A stretch of DNA of 64,000 nt from an uncultured Mollicutes bacterium (GCA_900540175.1 UQFG01000002.1:1-64000); one strand, 5' to 3'; shown: positions 7,089-16,464, numbered from the stretch's first letter. A program made the numbers and translations. Notes: a model not told the origin generated them from the letters alone.

Positions 7089-10000
7089 ATGGAAAATCGA
7101 TTGAAAACTTACAGCATGCATCTTTTGGATTTAGGGAAGAAAAATCGGCTGTTGAACTATAAAGAAACCGGTTACCGTACGATAACGGTTCTTCATCCGA
7201 ACATGGAGATTATTTTTCATAAAATGACCGCATCCTCGGTTTTTCGGATCTTTCCGCTGGATCCGCTTTTAAAAGAGTATCACGACCGACTGGACGGAAC
7301 GAATCAATCGTTGGAGGAGTATTCATCGGCCAAAGTGTTCGATATTGCCAAACAGGCTGTCAAAGAAAACGATTTGATTTGTTATAAACAAGGCGTGTTC
7401 CTGTCTAAAGTTCTCAAAATAATCGCTAAAGAGTATCAAAATTCCTGTCTGGAAAAAGGAATCAATCCACTTTATATGACATTCGGATTGGTTCGGTATT
7501 TCGATGATCAGGATTACCGAGCGCCGCTGTTTTTGATTCCCATTACCATGAAAGAAGAAAACGGGATTTATAAAATCAAACCGTGTGAGGAAGAAGCGAT
7601 TCTCAATCCGACGCTGGTGTATTTGCTGAAAAACCGATATCGTCTATCCTTAGAAGAACCGGATACGCTCAGTTTCGAAGAATATTTTTCGAAATACAAA
7701 GAAGTTTTCAAAAAAAACCAAATGGAGTTATCCTCTCATGTTTCGATCGGGATTTACTCCTTTTTGAAAATGAATATGTACAATGATTTGATGACGCATC
7801 AGGAATTGGTTTTGCAAAATAAAAACGTCAACAGTCTTTTGAGTCAAACGCCTTACGAACAGGTTTTAACACCCAATCCGATTTATCCGGTTGTCGATGC
7901 GGATGCTTCCCAAAAAGAAGCCATAACAGACGCGATGAGCGGACTTTCTTTCGTCTTGCAGGGGCCGCCCGGAAGCGGAAAAAGTCAAACCATTACCAAT
8001 ATCATTTCCAGTGCGTTGGCTGGGGGGAAAAAGGTTTTGTTTGTTTCGGAAAAACAAGCCGCTTTGAATGTTGTATACGAGAATTTAAAACGAGTCGGAC
8101 TGCATAGTTTTGCCATGGCGCTTCATTCTCATAAAATGAATAAAAAGGACTTTATCGACGAACTGTACAAAACCGCTTCTTTGCCGCATTACGAAATTCA
8201 AAACGATTTGGCTGACCTTTCGATCAAACAACGGTTTTCATCGGATAAATTACAAGAATACTGTAGGTTGTTGCATGCGCCGATGGAAGAGGTGGGTGGT
8301 AAAAGTTTATACGATTGTTATGCTTCTTTTTTAAAAGCCAAACAACCGCCTTTTGTTTATCCGATCGACAATATTAAAAACCATTCGAAAGATTTTTTGG
8401 AGCAATGTGTTCGTCTTTTGGATCGATACGGTGTTTTGGCCAAACCGATTTACGATTATCGGAACAGTCCTTTTTACGCGTATATAAATCAAGACTTAAA
8501 CGTTGCCCGTTATGAAGCAAAACCGATGCTTGAAGAACTGTATTTGTTTTATCAAACCAATGCGGTCGTTTTACAGAAAATCAACCGGCATTTACCGCTT
8601 GCCATCCGCAATTATCAACAGATTCTTTCTTCTTTGGATATCATTGAAAAAGTTGTTTCTTTACGACTGTTTTTACCGGATTATTTCGAGAAGAAAAAAA
8701 GAAAGCAGTTGCAGGGATTGCTGAAACGGTATTTGGTATTGGAAGAAGAAACAAGCCATGCGAGGGTAGAGCGTTTTTTTACGAACCGGATTTTCGATTT
8801 GGATTTGGAAATGAAGATCACGGCGTTTAAACGCGTTTCTTTTTCAGTCAAGAAATATTTTTCCGTTACGTATCATCGCTTAAAAAAAGAACTTCTTTCC
8901 TACTGTAAAGTTCGTATGAAAGATGCCGATTTACTGGAAAAATTAGAAGAAGCCTTGTTATACCAACAGAAAAAACAATCTTTGAAAGAAGTGTTGTCTT
9001 TATTGCCGCAAGGATATTCTTTTTTCGAATATCAGCAAATGAACGAAGATATTCAATCGTTGGAAAACTTTCCTTACGAACGGAATTGGACAGTCGAACA
9101 GTATCGTCTTGTACGGGCGGATTTTACGGATATTCTGATTCAGTTAAAACAGCAGACGGTTTTTCCGTTTGAAAAATATACGAATCTGTTCGATTCCAAT
9201 CGGATTCATCTGGTAACAGACGATTTGGATGAGATATCTCTTCGTTTAAAGCAAATGTTAGATCAGATAGAGGAGTTGGTTCCGTATGTCCAGATTTTGG
9301 GTATTGTTTCGGAACTGAAGGATAAGAATATTCTTTCTTATTTGCATTTGGCGCTCGATCAACAATTGCCGTTAGATGATCTTTCGTCTTGTTTTGAAGC
9401 GGTTTTTTATCGGAACTTGATCGATTGGACGATTGAATCCAGTCCGCTTTTAAAAGAACTGATGACTTATGGAACGCACCCGCTTGTAGAGGAGTTTAAA
9501 AAAGTCGATCAACTTTGTTTAAGTGCCAATCAGGCTAAGATCGTTTCCGCTTTATCCAAACAGCGACCGGACAATAATATTGTTGCCGGTTCTAAATTCC
9601 AACTATTGGTCAAAGAATACAATAAAACGCGCAAACAAAAACCGATCCGATTGTTATTAGAAGAAATTTGGGAATTCGCTTTGACAATCAAACCGATCTT
9701 TTTGATGTCGCCCTTATCGGTTTCCACTTATTTGAACAGTCGATCCGATATGTTTGATTTGGTTATTTTCGATGAAGCCTCGCAAGTGTTTGCCTGGGAC
9801 GCTTTAGGGGCGATTTACAGAGCCAAACAATGCATTATCATCGGGGATCACCAACAACTGCCGCCTTCCCGTTTTTTCAGTGCCGGATTGGACGATGAAG
9901 AAGAAGACGACGAACCGATCGAATCGATTTTAGATCAGGCTTCCATGGTTTTTGCAATCAAAAAACTTTCGTGGCATTACAGAAGCCGCAGCGAAGAGTT

Positions 10001-11510
10001 GATTGCTTTTTCCAACCGACGATTTTATCAGGGGCGTTTGATTACCATTCCCCAGGCGAAAAGACATACCGATGGGTTTGGGATTGATTTTTATCCCACA
10101 GACGGTATTTACGATGTGAAAACTCAGACGAACCGAATCGAGGCATTCAAAGTTGTGGATTTGGTTGTCGAGGCCATGCGGACATATCCGAATCGTTCTC
10201 TTGGTGTCATCACCTTTTCCAGTGCACAAGCCGATTTGATCGAAGAAGTATTGGAAGAACGCAAAAAAAACGATCAACTGCCGGCGGATTATTTCAGTAT
10301 GGAAAAGGACGAACCGTTCTTTATTAAAAATCTGGAGTCGGTTCAAGGCGATGAGCGGGATATCATCATCTTCAGTATCTGCTACGGCTACAACAAAGAG
10401 AAAAAATTTTATCAACGATTCGGACCGCTCAACAATGCGGGTGGTGAAAAACGGTTGAATGTCGCCGTTACCAGAGCCAAATACAATATTCGCGTGGTTA
10501 CCTCTATTCACGCAAGCGATATTCGTCTTGAAAAAACCGATTCTCTGGGGGTTCAGTATTTAAAAGAATATTTGGATTATGCCGAACATATTCAAACCAA
10601 GATGCTTCCCAAACAACCGTCTTATGACGGTGTGTTGGAAAGTGTTTGCCGTTTTTTGGAAGATCAAGGGTATTTATGCCATCCGTTGGTGGGAACATCG
10701 GATTTTAAAATCGATTTGGCCGTTTCTCATCCGTTGACCAAAGAATACAAAATGGCCGTTATGCTCGATGCGGCACGCTCTTGTGTGGGTTCCATCAGCG
10801 ATGTTTTCAGGTTGCAACAAACGTTATTGGAACGATTGGGCTGGTCTTATTACCGATTGTTTTCAACCGATTGGGTTTACGATCGCAAACGGGAACAGGA
10901 AAAATTGCTTGAAGCCTTGGATGATTGCATGAAAAAAGAAGGCATCGTTTCCAAACCGACCGTTCAAACCGATTTTTTAACCGAACAGAAAGAAGAAGGT
11001 TTGGAAAAAGAATTTGACGAATATGACCGCGTTAGTGAATCGGAAATCGAAACGATGTATGAAAAAATGCCGATTGATGCGATTCTATTCAAGATTGTCG
11101 AAAAAGAAGAACCGATTTCAATCGACTATTTGTTGAAACGGATTTGTTTTATGTACGGTAGAACCAAAGTAACCGCCGTAGTGAAAAAGATGTTTTACAA
11201 CGATCTTTCCAAACTTTCCCTGGTGGAAGAAAACGGGTTTTTAATGCGGGAAGTTTATACGAAAAAGACGTTTCGGATTCATTCGGATCGGACAATCGAA
11301 CAAGTACCGCGAGTCGAACTGGAAGATGCTTTATCCAAAATCGTCGAAAAAAACAACGGAATCACCAAAGAGGGTTGTTTTAAAACCGTCTCCAAGTTGT
11401 TGGGATACGACCGTATGAGTGAAAATGCCGTTTCTTATTTGGAGGATGCGTTGGTCTTTTTGAAACTATCGGGTAAAATAGCGGAAAAAGACGGGTGTCT
11501 TTACTGTTAA
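7089..11510 (+). CDS. DUF4011-helicase-Vsr-DUF3320 protein (Hhe-like antiphage protein)
   Basis: 1473-residue single-gene protein. The N-terminus (LLDLGKKNRLLNY) is the DUF4011 start. A superfamily 1 helicase follows, with Walker A GPPGSGKSQT near 293, Walker B VIFDEASQ near 890, GDHQQLPPSRFF near 918, QGDERDIIIFS near 1086 and NVAVTRAK near 1122. Residues about 1177-1290 (VGTSDFKIDLAV, GWSYYRLFSTDW) form a Vsr/DUF559-type nuclease fold, and about 1327-1385 match DUF3320. This order is that of Hhe, reported as a one-gene phage defence system. The nuclease motif usually ending ECDGA reads MLDAA here, so the usual Glu is absent. It is flanked by terminators as a single transcription unit. Function as defence is inferred from architecture. 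Confidence 0.83.
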   Translation: MENRLKTYSMHLLDLGKKNRLLNYKETGYRTITVLHPNMEIIFHKMTASSVFRIFPLDPLLKEYHDRLDGTNQSLEEYSSAKVFDIAKQAVKENDLICYKQGVFLSKVLKIIAKEYQNSCLEKGINPLYMTFGLVRYFDDQDYRAPLFLIPITMKEENGIYKIKPCEEEAILNPTLVYLLKNRYRLSLEEPDTLSFEEYFSKYKEVFKKNQMELSSHVSIGIYSFLKMNMYNDLMTHQELVLQNKNVNSLLSQTPYEQVLTPNPIYPVVDADASQKEAITDAMSGLSFVLQGPPGSGKSQTITNIISSALAGGKKVLFVSEKQAALNVVYENLKRVGLHSFAMALHSHKMNKKDFIDELYKTASLPHYEIQNDLADLSIKQRFSSDKLQEYCRLLHAPMEEVGGKSLYDCYASFLKAKQPPFVYPIDNIKNHSKDFLEQCVRLLDRYGVLAKPIYDYRNSPFYAYINQDLNVARYEAKPMLEELYLFYQTNAVVLQKINRHLPLAIRNYQQILSSLDIIEKVVSLRLFLPDYFEKKKRKQLQGLLKRYLVLEEETSHARVERFFTNRIFDLDLEMKITAFKRVSFSVKKYFSVTYHRLKKELLSYCKVRMKDADLLEKLEEALLYQQKKQSLKEVLSLLPQGYSFFEYQQMNEDIQSLENFPYERNWTVEQYRLVRADFTDILIQLKQQTVFPFEKYTNLFDSNRIHLVTDDLDEISLRLKQMLDQIEELVPYVQILGIVSELKDKNILSYLHLALDQQLPLDDLSSCFEAVFYRNLIDWTIESSPLLKELMTYGTHPLVEEFKKVDQLCLSANQAKIVSALSKQRPDNNIVAGSKFQLLVKEYNKTRKQKPIRLLLEEIWEFALTIKPIFLMSPLSVSTYLNSRSDMFDLVIFDEASQVFAWDALGAIYRAKQCIIIGDHQQLPPSRFFSAGLDDEEEDDEPIESILDQASMVFAIKKLSWHYRSRSEELIAFSNRRFYQGRLITIPQAKRHTDGFGIDFYPTDGIYDVKTQTNRIEAFKVVDLVVEAMRTYPNRSLGVITFSSAQADLIEEVLEERKKNDQLPADYFSMEKDEPFFIKNLESVQGDERDIIIFSICYGYNKEKKFYQRFGPLNNAGGEKRLNVAVTRAKYNIRVVTSIHASDIRLEKTDSLGVQYLKEYLDYAEHIQTKMLPKQPSYDGVLESVCRFLEDQGYLCHPLVGTSDFKIDLAVSHPLTKEYKMAVMLDAARSCVGSISDVFRLQQTLLERLGWSYYRLFSTDWVYDRKREQEKLLEALDDCMKKEGIVSKPTVQTDFLTEQKEEGLEKEFDEYDRVSESEIETMYEKMPIDAILFKIVEKEEPISIDYLLKRICFMYGRTKVTAVVKKMFYNDLSKLSLVEENGFLMREVYTKKTFRIHSDRTIEQVPRVELEDALSKIVEKNNGITKEGCFKTVSKLLGYDRMSENAVSYLEDALVFLKLSGKIAEKDGCLYC

Positions 11511-11540
11511 ACCCGAACTTATTTCCTGAATAAATGGTTA

Positions 11541-11573
11541 AAAAGCAGTAAATCAAAAACTTACTGCTTTTTT
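11541..11573 (+). terminator. Terminator after the Hhe-like gene
   Basis: AAAAGCAGTAA/TTACTGCTTTT, an 11-bp perfect stem with a 9-base loop and T-run. It lies between convergent genes and its symmetry suits termination in both directions. Confidence 0.85.
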
Positions 11574-12045
11574 ATTTGTTATTTCGATTTGATTTGTTTT
11601 TACGGTGTTTAAAGACATGGTATAAGATGTCTTTTAAAACCAGCATGGCGTCTTGTTCATCATAGGAATAGTCTTTTTTTAAGTTATCCAACAAAGTATT
11701 GATCTGGTCGGCATAAGTTACAATATTCACATGATTTTGATACGTACCCAGAACAGGATATTTTTCTTGCCAAACGGTTGTCCAGTTGATTTTTTCCTGA
11801 ATTTCTTCCGGTATCTGCTGGATCCTATCTTTGATATCCTGAACATCCGGGTCAAATTGAATCAATTCATCTAAAGAAATACGGTAAAGTAGAGCCATTT
11901 TTTTAGATTGCCGAATATCGGGTACGGTTTCGTTTGTTTCCCATTTTGAAATCGTTTGCCTGCTTACACCGAGTTTTTCGGCTACTTCTTCTTGGGAAAG
12001 TCCGCACTTTTTTCTTGCCTGAAATAAACTGTTTCCTATATTCAT
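11572..12045 (-). CDS. XRE-family transcriptional regulator
   Basis: 157 residues. The helix-turn-helix is at residues 5-60 (ARKKCGLSQEEVAEKLGVSRQTISKWETNE), followed by an acidic helical region of unknown role. The ATG is preceded by GGAGGAAAA. This form (HTH plus a roughly 90-residue tail) is common next to NatAB-type exporters, and the ABC genes lie divergently 380 bp away, so it may control them. The target is inferred, not shown. Confidence 0.8.
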   Translation of the reverse strand: MNIGNSLFQARKKCGLSQEEVAEKLGVSRQTISKWETNETVPDIRQSKKMALLYRISLDELIQFDPDVQDIKDRIQQIPEEIQEKINWTTVWQEKYPVLGTYQNHVNIVTYADQINTLLDNLKKDYSYDEQDAMLVLKDILYHVFKHRKNKSNRNNK

Positions 12046-12424
12046 CGTTTTTCCTCCGTTTTTTTCTGTCTTTATTATAATCGGATAAAGAAAGCTAGTC
12101 TACCTATTATTCTTGTCAAATGTGCTCTTTTTGTTAACATCCGACCATTATTTATCGGACGGTTTTGTTCTGATTTGAAATCAAACCGGTTTACGTGTTT
12201 TTTTTGCTGATAAAGTAAGGAAAAACAGAGGAGGAAAGAAGAAGGTGTTTTTAAAAAAAGCCAGGTTAACGACCGTTTTTGAAATTGGACGGATTTATGC
12301 TATCCGGCCTTTTACCAAATGACCGGTCCGGTTTGTAAAAAGAATGAGACTAAGTTTATAATTAAAAGAGTGAAACAAACTTCAAAATATGCTATAATTT
12401 TAAAAAACGAAAGGATGATGCGAT
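12046..12424. other. Divergent intergenic region between xre and natA-like gene
   Basis: No substantial gene. On the minus strand an ATTATAATAAAG sequence near 12075 suits the xre promoter. A possible 25-residue peptide frame runs 12245-12322 (GTG start after GAGGAGG), with no recognisable homology. A TGn-extended -10 box (TGCTATAAT, 12390-12398) faces the ABC genes. Confidence 0.45.
12390..12398 (+). promoter_or_regulatory. Promoter of the NatAB-like operon
   Basis: Extended -10 element TGCTATAAT, with a weak TGAAAC-like -35 about 17 bp upstream. The GAAAGGA ribosome binding site follows at 12409-12415. Confidence 0.5.
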
Positions 12425-13195
12425 ATCGAACCGATCTTAAGAGCAAAGAATTTAAAGAAAACCTTTAAACTGTCTTATAAACAACGTAAAATCAATCATT
12501 CATCGGAAACGTTGAAAGTAGCGGTAGACGGTTTGTCTTTTGATGTCTACAAAGGAGAAATTTACGGTTTATTAGGTCCAAACGGAGCGGGAAAGACAAC
12601 GACGCTTCGGATCATTTCCACGCTGATCAAAGCCGATGAAGGAGATGTGTGGATAGATGGGGTAAGTATTCATGATGATCCGGCGGTGGTTCGTTCTTCC
12701 ATCGGGTTTTTAACCAGTGAGTTGAAATTGGAAGATTTTTTCACGCCGAATTATCTGTACGATTATTTTTCGAATCTTCATAAGGTGGATCAAGAAACGG
12801 CTGCCGCAAGAAAAAAGATTTTATTCGAAAAATTCGGCATCGATCCGTTTAAAGAAGTGAAAATAGCCGATTTATCAACCGGTATGAAACAAAAAGTATC
12901 ATTGGTTATTTCTGTGGTCCACGATCCGAAAATCATTATTTTCGATGAACCGACCAACGGATTGGATGTTGTGACGGCCAAAACCGTAACGGATTTTTTG
13001 GAAGATCTAAAAAAAGAAGGGAAAACCATTTTATTGTCGACGCATATTTTTTCACTGGTTGAAAAACTTTGCGATCGAGTTGGAATTATCATGAACGGCA
13101 AAATGCTTTTAAGCGATACGTTAGAAGAAGTAACGAAGGATCGCACGCTGGAAGATGTCTTTTTTGATCTTTATCGCAAGGAGGCTGAAGAATGA
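12425..13195 (+). CDS. natA: NatA-like ABC transporter ATP-binding protein
   Basis: ATPase subunit of an ABC-2 type exporter. Visible motifs: Walker A GPNGAGKTTT, Q-loop region GFLTSELKLE, signature LSTGMKQKV, Walker B IIIFDEPTNGLD and the switch His in STHIFS. The first ATG/GTG/TTG in frame is a TTG at 12512, but homology-like sequence (EPILRAKNLKKTFKLSYK) continues upstream to codon ATC at 12425, which sits nine bases after AAAGGA. An in-frame TGA lies at 12416. Initiation is therefore at ATC, or the start was lost or shifted by a sequence error. It overlaps natB by four bases. Confidence 0.85.
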   Translation: MEPILRAKNLKKTFKLSYKQRKINHSSETLKVAVDGLSFDVYKGEIYGLLGPNGAGKTTTLRIISTLIKADEGDVWIDGVSIHDDPAVVRSSIGFLTSELKLEDFFTPNYLYDYFSNLHKVDQETAAARKKILFEKFGIDPFKEVKIADLSTGMKQKVSLVISVVHDPKIIIFDEPTNGLDVVTAKTVTDFLEDLKKEGKTILLSTHIFSLVEKLCDRVGIIMNGKMLLSDTLEEVTKDRTLEDVFFDLYRKEAEE

Positions 13196-14355
13196 AAACC
13201 ATCGGTATTATTTTGAAAAAAGAATTAAAGCGGTATTTTACCGATGTACGGTTGTTGTTGAGCCTCATTATACCGGGAATTCTCATCTTTTTATTGTACA
13301 GTGTCATGGGAAACTTCATGAATAAAAGCGAAACGGTAACCTCGTTTGATATTATGATTGTCAATCAGCCCGAAGAATTCAAGCAATTCGATACGGTAGC
13401 GGGTTGGACCATTACGCATAAGGAAACAACGCTTTCTGAGGCGCTTGCGGAAGTCAAAAACAAAACGTTGGATTTGGTAATCACTTACGAAGAAAATTTT
13501 TACGATAAAATGCTTCATTACGATGCTTCAAGCGGCGACAAAGCCCCGCAAATCGAAATGTATTACAATTCGGCTTCTACGGCTTCTACGATGATTTACG
13601 ACTATTATCAGACGGTATTAAACGCGTTTGAAGCGACGATTTCCAATCGTTTTGATATCAATGGCAGTCCCGATATCGTGTATGATTTGGCCAATCAAGA
13701 AGACATTACAATCCGTATTTTCACGATGTTATTGCCGTTTTTGCTGATTATCTTTTTATTTACCGGCTGTATGGGGATCTGTTCGGAAGCCATTGCCGGT
13801 GAAAAAGAACGCGGTACCATTGCCACCCTGTTGGTAACACCGGTTAAAAGAAGTCATTTTGCCATCGGAAAGATCATCGCGTTAAGCATAACATCCTTGG
13901 TGGCGGCTTTGGCTAGTTTTATCGGTTTGATCGCATCGTTGCCGCAGTTGGTCGGCTCACAAGCCGATTTGACACTTGGGATGTATGGTGTGGAAACGTA
14001 TCTGATGTTGCTTGTGATCATCATTGTAACGGTGTTGTTTTTCACGGTTGTGTTGACCATTTTATCCACTTTCGCCAAATCCGTTAAAGAAGCATCCGGG
14101 TACGCCGTTCCGGTTATGGCGATTGTTATGTTGGTCGGAGTTACCGGATTTACGAGCAATCAGGCGACGACCAATCCGTTTCTTTATTTAGTTCCGGTTT
14201 ACAATTCGGTTCAAGCCTTGATCGGCGTTTTGAGTCTTTCGGTTTCTTGGAATTTTCTGCTGCTGACGGTACTGTCCAATGTTGTTTATATCGCTGTTGG
14301 AATATATGTTTTAACTAAGATGTTCAATAGTGAAAAAATTATCTTCAATAAATAA
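13192..14355 (+). CDS. natB: NatB-like ABC-2 permease
   Basis: 387-residue membrane subunit partnering the overlapping ATPase. One N-terminal membrane segment (near 20-42) is followed by a soluble extracytoplasmic region to about 175. Five further segments follow, with the family motif EAIAGEKERGTIATLLVTPVKRSHFAIGKI at the first cytoplasmic loop. This fits NatB/CcmB-like ABC-2 permeases that export sodium or drugs. Starts at the ATGA overlap. The substrate cannot be inferred from sequence. Confidence 0.85.
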   Translation: MKTIGIILKKELKRYFTDVRLLLSLIIPGILIFLLYSVMGNFMNKSETVTSFDIMIVNQPEEFKQFDTVAGWTITHKETTLSEALAEVKNKTLDLVITYEENFYDKMLHYDASSGDKAPQIEMYYNSASTASTMIYDYYQTVLNAFEATISNRFDINGSPDIVYDLANQEDITIRIFTMLLPFLLIIFLFTGCMGICSEAIAGEKERGTIATLLVTPVKRSHFAIGKIIALSITSLVAALASFIGLIASLPQLVGSQADLTLGMYGVETYLMLLVIIIVTVLFFTVVLTILSTFAKSVKEASGYAVPVMAIVMLVGVTGFTSNQATTNPFLYLVPVYNSVQALIGVLSLSVSWNFLLLTVLSNVVYIAVGIYVLTKMFNSEKIIFNK

Positions 14356-14417
14356 AGATTGAAACAAACCGATAACCGACAATCAAAACAAAAGAAAGTG
14401 GTTGCCGTTTTCGATTT

Positions 14418-15761
14418 TTAATGAATATCTAACGGTCTTACATGACCGTTTTTATTTTTTATTTTTGAAGTAACAAGGATGAATACGGATGAAAGGGCTG
14501 CTAAAAACTCACTGACAGAATGACAAAGCCATATGGAATCTTTTCCGAAAATAAGAGGGACAATCCCTATTAAAATAGGAGGGAAAATCACAGACCGAGA
14601 TAATGAAATCAAAAGCGCGGGTTTAATTTTTTTGTTTGCTTGATAATAAGAAATCATCAGGATATTGAATCCTGCAAGAAAAAAGCCGCAAAAGTACGGG
14701 TAACTTTTACTTGTTGTAAAATCGATCAACTCGGTATCATTCGGACTGAAAATAAAGAAAAAACTGCGGCCGAAAAAAACAATTAAGACATAACCAATCA
14801 CCCCGATTATCAAAAAAGTGTAAATAGAAAAACGGAGTAAGCTTTTGGTGCGTTTTTCTTCTCCTGTTCCCATAAAATAACTAAACACGGGTTGTAATCC
14901 CTGCGCCATGCCAAGAAACAGCGTTAAAATAATTAGCATTAGATAGCCGATAACAAGGTAAGCCGCAAGACCAATTTCCCCAAATCCATAATGCACAATG
15001 GCAAAGTTATATACAAAGGTAATAATGCCAATCGTAAACTCCATGATAAAAGACGGAAAGCCAAGGACATAAACAGAACGGAGATTTTTCCATTTCAATT
15101 TGAATTTAGATAAATACAAATCGCCGCGCTTGAAGATAAAGTGGGGTAACATGATTAAAACACTGAAAATAGGACCAAGCGCAGTAGCCAACGCTGCCCC
15201 GGTAATCCCCATGTTCAAGGGGTACATAAACACATAGTCCAAAACAATATTTGAAACAGAACCAAACATGAGAGCAAACATGGCAAGTTTTGGACGGTTA
15301 TCATTGCGCACCAGACTACTTAAGAAAAAACTGAAAAGTAGGAATGGGGAAAAGGTAAGGATGTACCATAGGTAACGGATTGCTTCGTCATGGATAACCG
15401 GCGTCGAGCCTAAAAGTTCAGCAAGCGGGTTTATGAAAATATTTCCCAGTACACTGATCAAGAACCCCATCCCCGCCGTACATAGGGCAGCGAGACTGAA
15501 AATGTGGCGGGCTTTTTCTTTTTGTCCTTGACCGAGATGTGCGGAAATCAAAACGCCCGCGCCTGTGGCAACGGCCATAGACAACGCGATTAATATCTCG
15601 ACGAGCGGTACAGAAACGGCAGCGGCGGCCATAGCATCCCGCCCAAGTCGATTGCCGATGAAGATGCCGTCAACAATCATATAGATGGAATTGAACAGTA
15701 ATCCAATCATTTGCGGTACGGCATATTTGATAAATAAAGTAGATGTTTTTTCTTTATACAT
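14418..15761 (-). CDS. MATE family efflux transporter
   Basis: 447-residue multidrug/toxic-compound antiporter with twelve predicted membrane segments in two related halves. The N-terminal signature is FIKYAVPQMIGLLFNSIYMIVDGIFIGNRLG-type, and the second half has LRSVYVLGFPSFIMEFTIGII. I start at the ATG preceded by AGGAGG (15772-15777); the frame stays open further upstream but through a terminator hairpin. It is downstream of the NimA-like gene on the same strand and may be partly co-transcribed. Drug efflux next to a nitroreductase-like protein suggests a small resistance module. Confidence 0.88.
   Translation of the reverse strand: MYKEKTSTLFIKYAVPQMIGLLFNSIYMIVDGIFIGNRLGRDAMAAAAVSVPLVEILIALSMAVATGAGVLISAHLGQGQKEKARHIFSLAALCTAGMGFLISVLGNIFINPLAELLGSTPVIHDEAIRYLWYILTFSPFLLFSFFLSSLVRNDNRPKLAMFALMFGSVSNIVLDYVFMYPLNMGITGAALATALGPIFSVLIMLPHFIFKRGDLYLSKFKLKWKNLRSVYVLGFPSFIMEFTIGIITFVYNFAIVHYGFGEIGLAAYLVIGYLMLIILTLFLGMAQGLQPVFSYFMGTGEEKRTKSLLRFSIYTFLIIGVIGYVLIVFFGRSFFFIFSPNDTELIDFTTSKSYPYFCGFFLAGFNILMISYYQANKKIKPALLISLSRSVIFPPILIGIVPLIFGKDSIWLCHSVSEFLAALSSVFILVTSKIKNKNGHVRPLDIH
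14432..14456 (+). terminator. Terminator of natAB, inside the 3' end of the MATE gene
   Basis: ACGGTC/GACCGT hairpin followed by TTTTTATTTTTT. It lies on the antisense of the last codons of the convergent MATE gene. Confidence 0.65.
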
Positions 15762-15785
15762 GTTAATCAATCCTCCTGACAAATG

Positions 15786-15817
15786 AAAAAGACCGGCGTT
15801 TATGTGTAACGCTGGCC
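15786..15817 (-). terminator. Hairpin between the NimA-like and MATE genes
   Basis: Read on the minus strand, GGCCAGCGTT/AACGCCGGTC with a short loop is followed by TTTTT, a few bases before the MATE ribosome binding site. It may end the upstream transcript or act as an attenuator for the MATE gene. Confidence 0.6.
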
Positions 15818-15866
15818 TACTACACAATAAAATTGAACCCCGGCGGGCAAATTTTATTTTCTATCA

Positions 15867-16364
15867 TTATTTTTTCTTTTGTTTAGCGAGTTCTATCGCC
15901 TCTTTTCCTGTAATATGGTCGATTGTCATTTCCAGCATACAAAGAGACTGCCACTCGCGACTGATGGCATGATTGCGGGTTGCTGCAGTATCTTTCGGAG
16001 CATATTTGATTGCCAATTTTTCTATCGCGGCTTTTTTTTCGAGATCATCTTCGATTATCCGTATTCGTCCAAAAGCAATAACGCTTCTGAAATAAGTCGT
16101 ATATTCCTGCGGGATAACCAAATCTTGATCAATTACACAAAACGATACTTTTCTAGTTTTTTGAATCGCATCGATTTTGTGTCCGCTTTTTGCGCTGTGA
16201 AAATAAATGTTCTTTCCGTCGTAAACATAACTGATCGGTACGGCATACGGATAGTCATCATCACCTAAAACGGCAAGTACGCCGGATGAACTTCTTTGTA
16301 AAATATCGACAATTTCTTTTTGGGATAAGGCTTGTTTTTTTCTTCTCATTGGGCGAAAAATCAT
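15867..16364 (-). CDS. NimA-like pyridoxamine 5'-phosphate oxidase family protein
   Basis: 165-residue flavin-binding split-barrel protein. RRKKQALSQKEIVDILQRSSSGVLAVLGDDDYPYAVPISYVYDG and IYFHSAKSGHKIDAI-type segments resemble NimA-related proteins, some of which reduce 5-nitroimidazoles; others in the family have unknown substrates. A 13-bp hairpin followed by a T-run and a 17-codon leader frame precede the GGAGGT site, indicating expression by transcription attenuation. Enzymatic role is a family-level inference. Confidence 0.82.
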   Translation of the reverse strand: MIFRPMRRKKQALSQKEIVDILQRSSSGVLAVLGDDDYPYAVPISYVYDGKNIYFHSAKSGHKIDAIQKTRKVSFCVIDQDLVIPQEYTTYFRSVIAFGRIRIIEDDLEKKAAIEKLAIKYAPKDTAATRNHAISREWQSLCMLEMTIDHITGKEAIELAKQKKK

Positions 16365-16380
16365 GTTTTTACACCTCCTT

Positions 16381-16441
16381 AAAAAAATAAACGCTTATTT
16401 TTTACTCCTTCAATGGCCTAATGGAGCTAAAATAAGCGTTT
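16381..16441 (-). terminator. Leader terminator (attenuator) of the NimA-like gene
   Basis: On the minus strand arm AAACGCTTATTTT (16441-16429) pairs perfectly with AAAATAAGCGTTT (16401-16389), extended by AGCTCC/GGAGT, and is followed by ATTTTTTT. It ends directly before the ribosome binding site of the gene. An alternative small hairpin GTTTC/GAAAC (16453-16438) shares the four bases AAAC with its 5' arm, so the two cannot coexist. Confidence 0.72.
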
Positions 16442-16455
16442 CTCGGCAGAAACAT
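16402..16455 (-). CDS. Putative leader peptide of the attenuator
   Basis: 17-codon frame MFLPRNAYFSSIRPLKE with its TAA inside the loop of the attenuator hairpin. No ribosome binding site precedes it, but the ATG lies only about ten bases after the -10 box, so the transcript would be leaderless or nearly so. A ribosome paused in this frame would cover the 5' arm of the terminator and allow read-through, as in known antibiotic-inducible leaders. The arrangement is seen; the function is inferred. Confidence 0.5.
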   Translation of the reverse strand: MFLPRNAYFSSIRPLKE

Positions 16456-16464
16456 ATTTTTTAT

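Noticed and set aside
9930..10511. 193-codon leftward open frame inside the Hhe-like gene
   Set aside because: Codon pattern and lack of start signals show it is the antisense shadow of the helicase domain.
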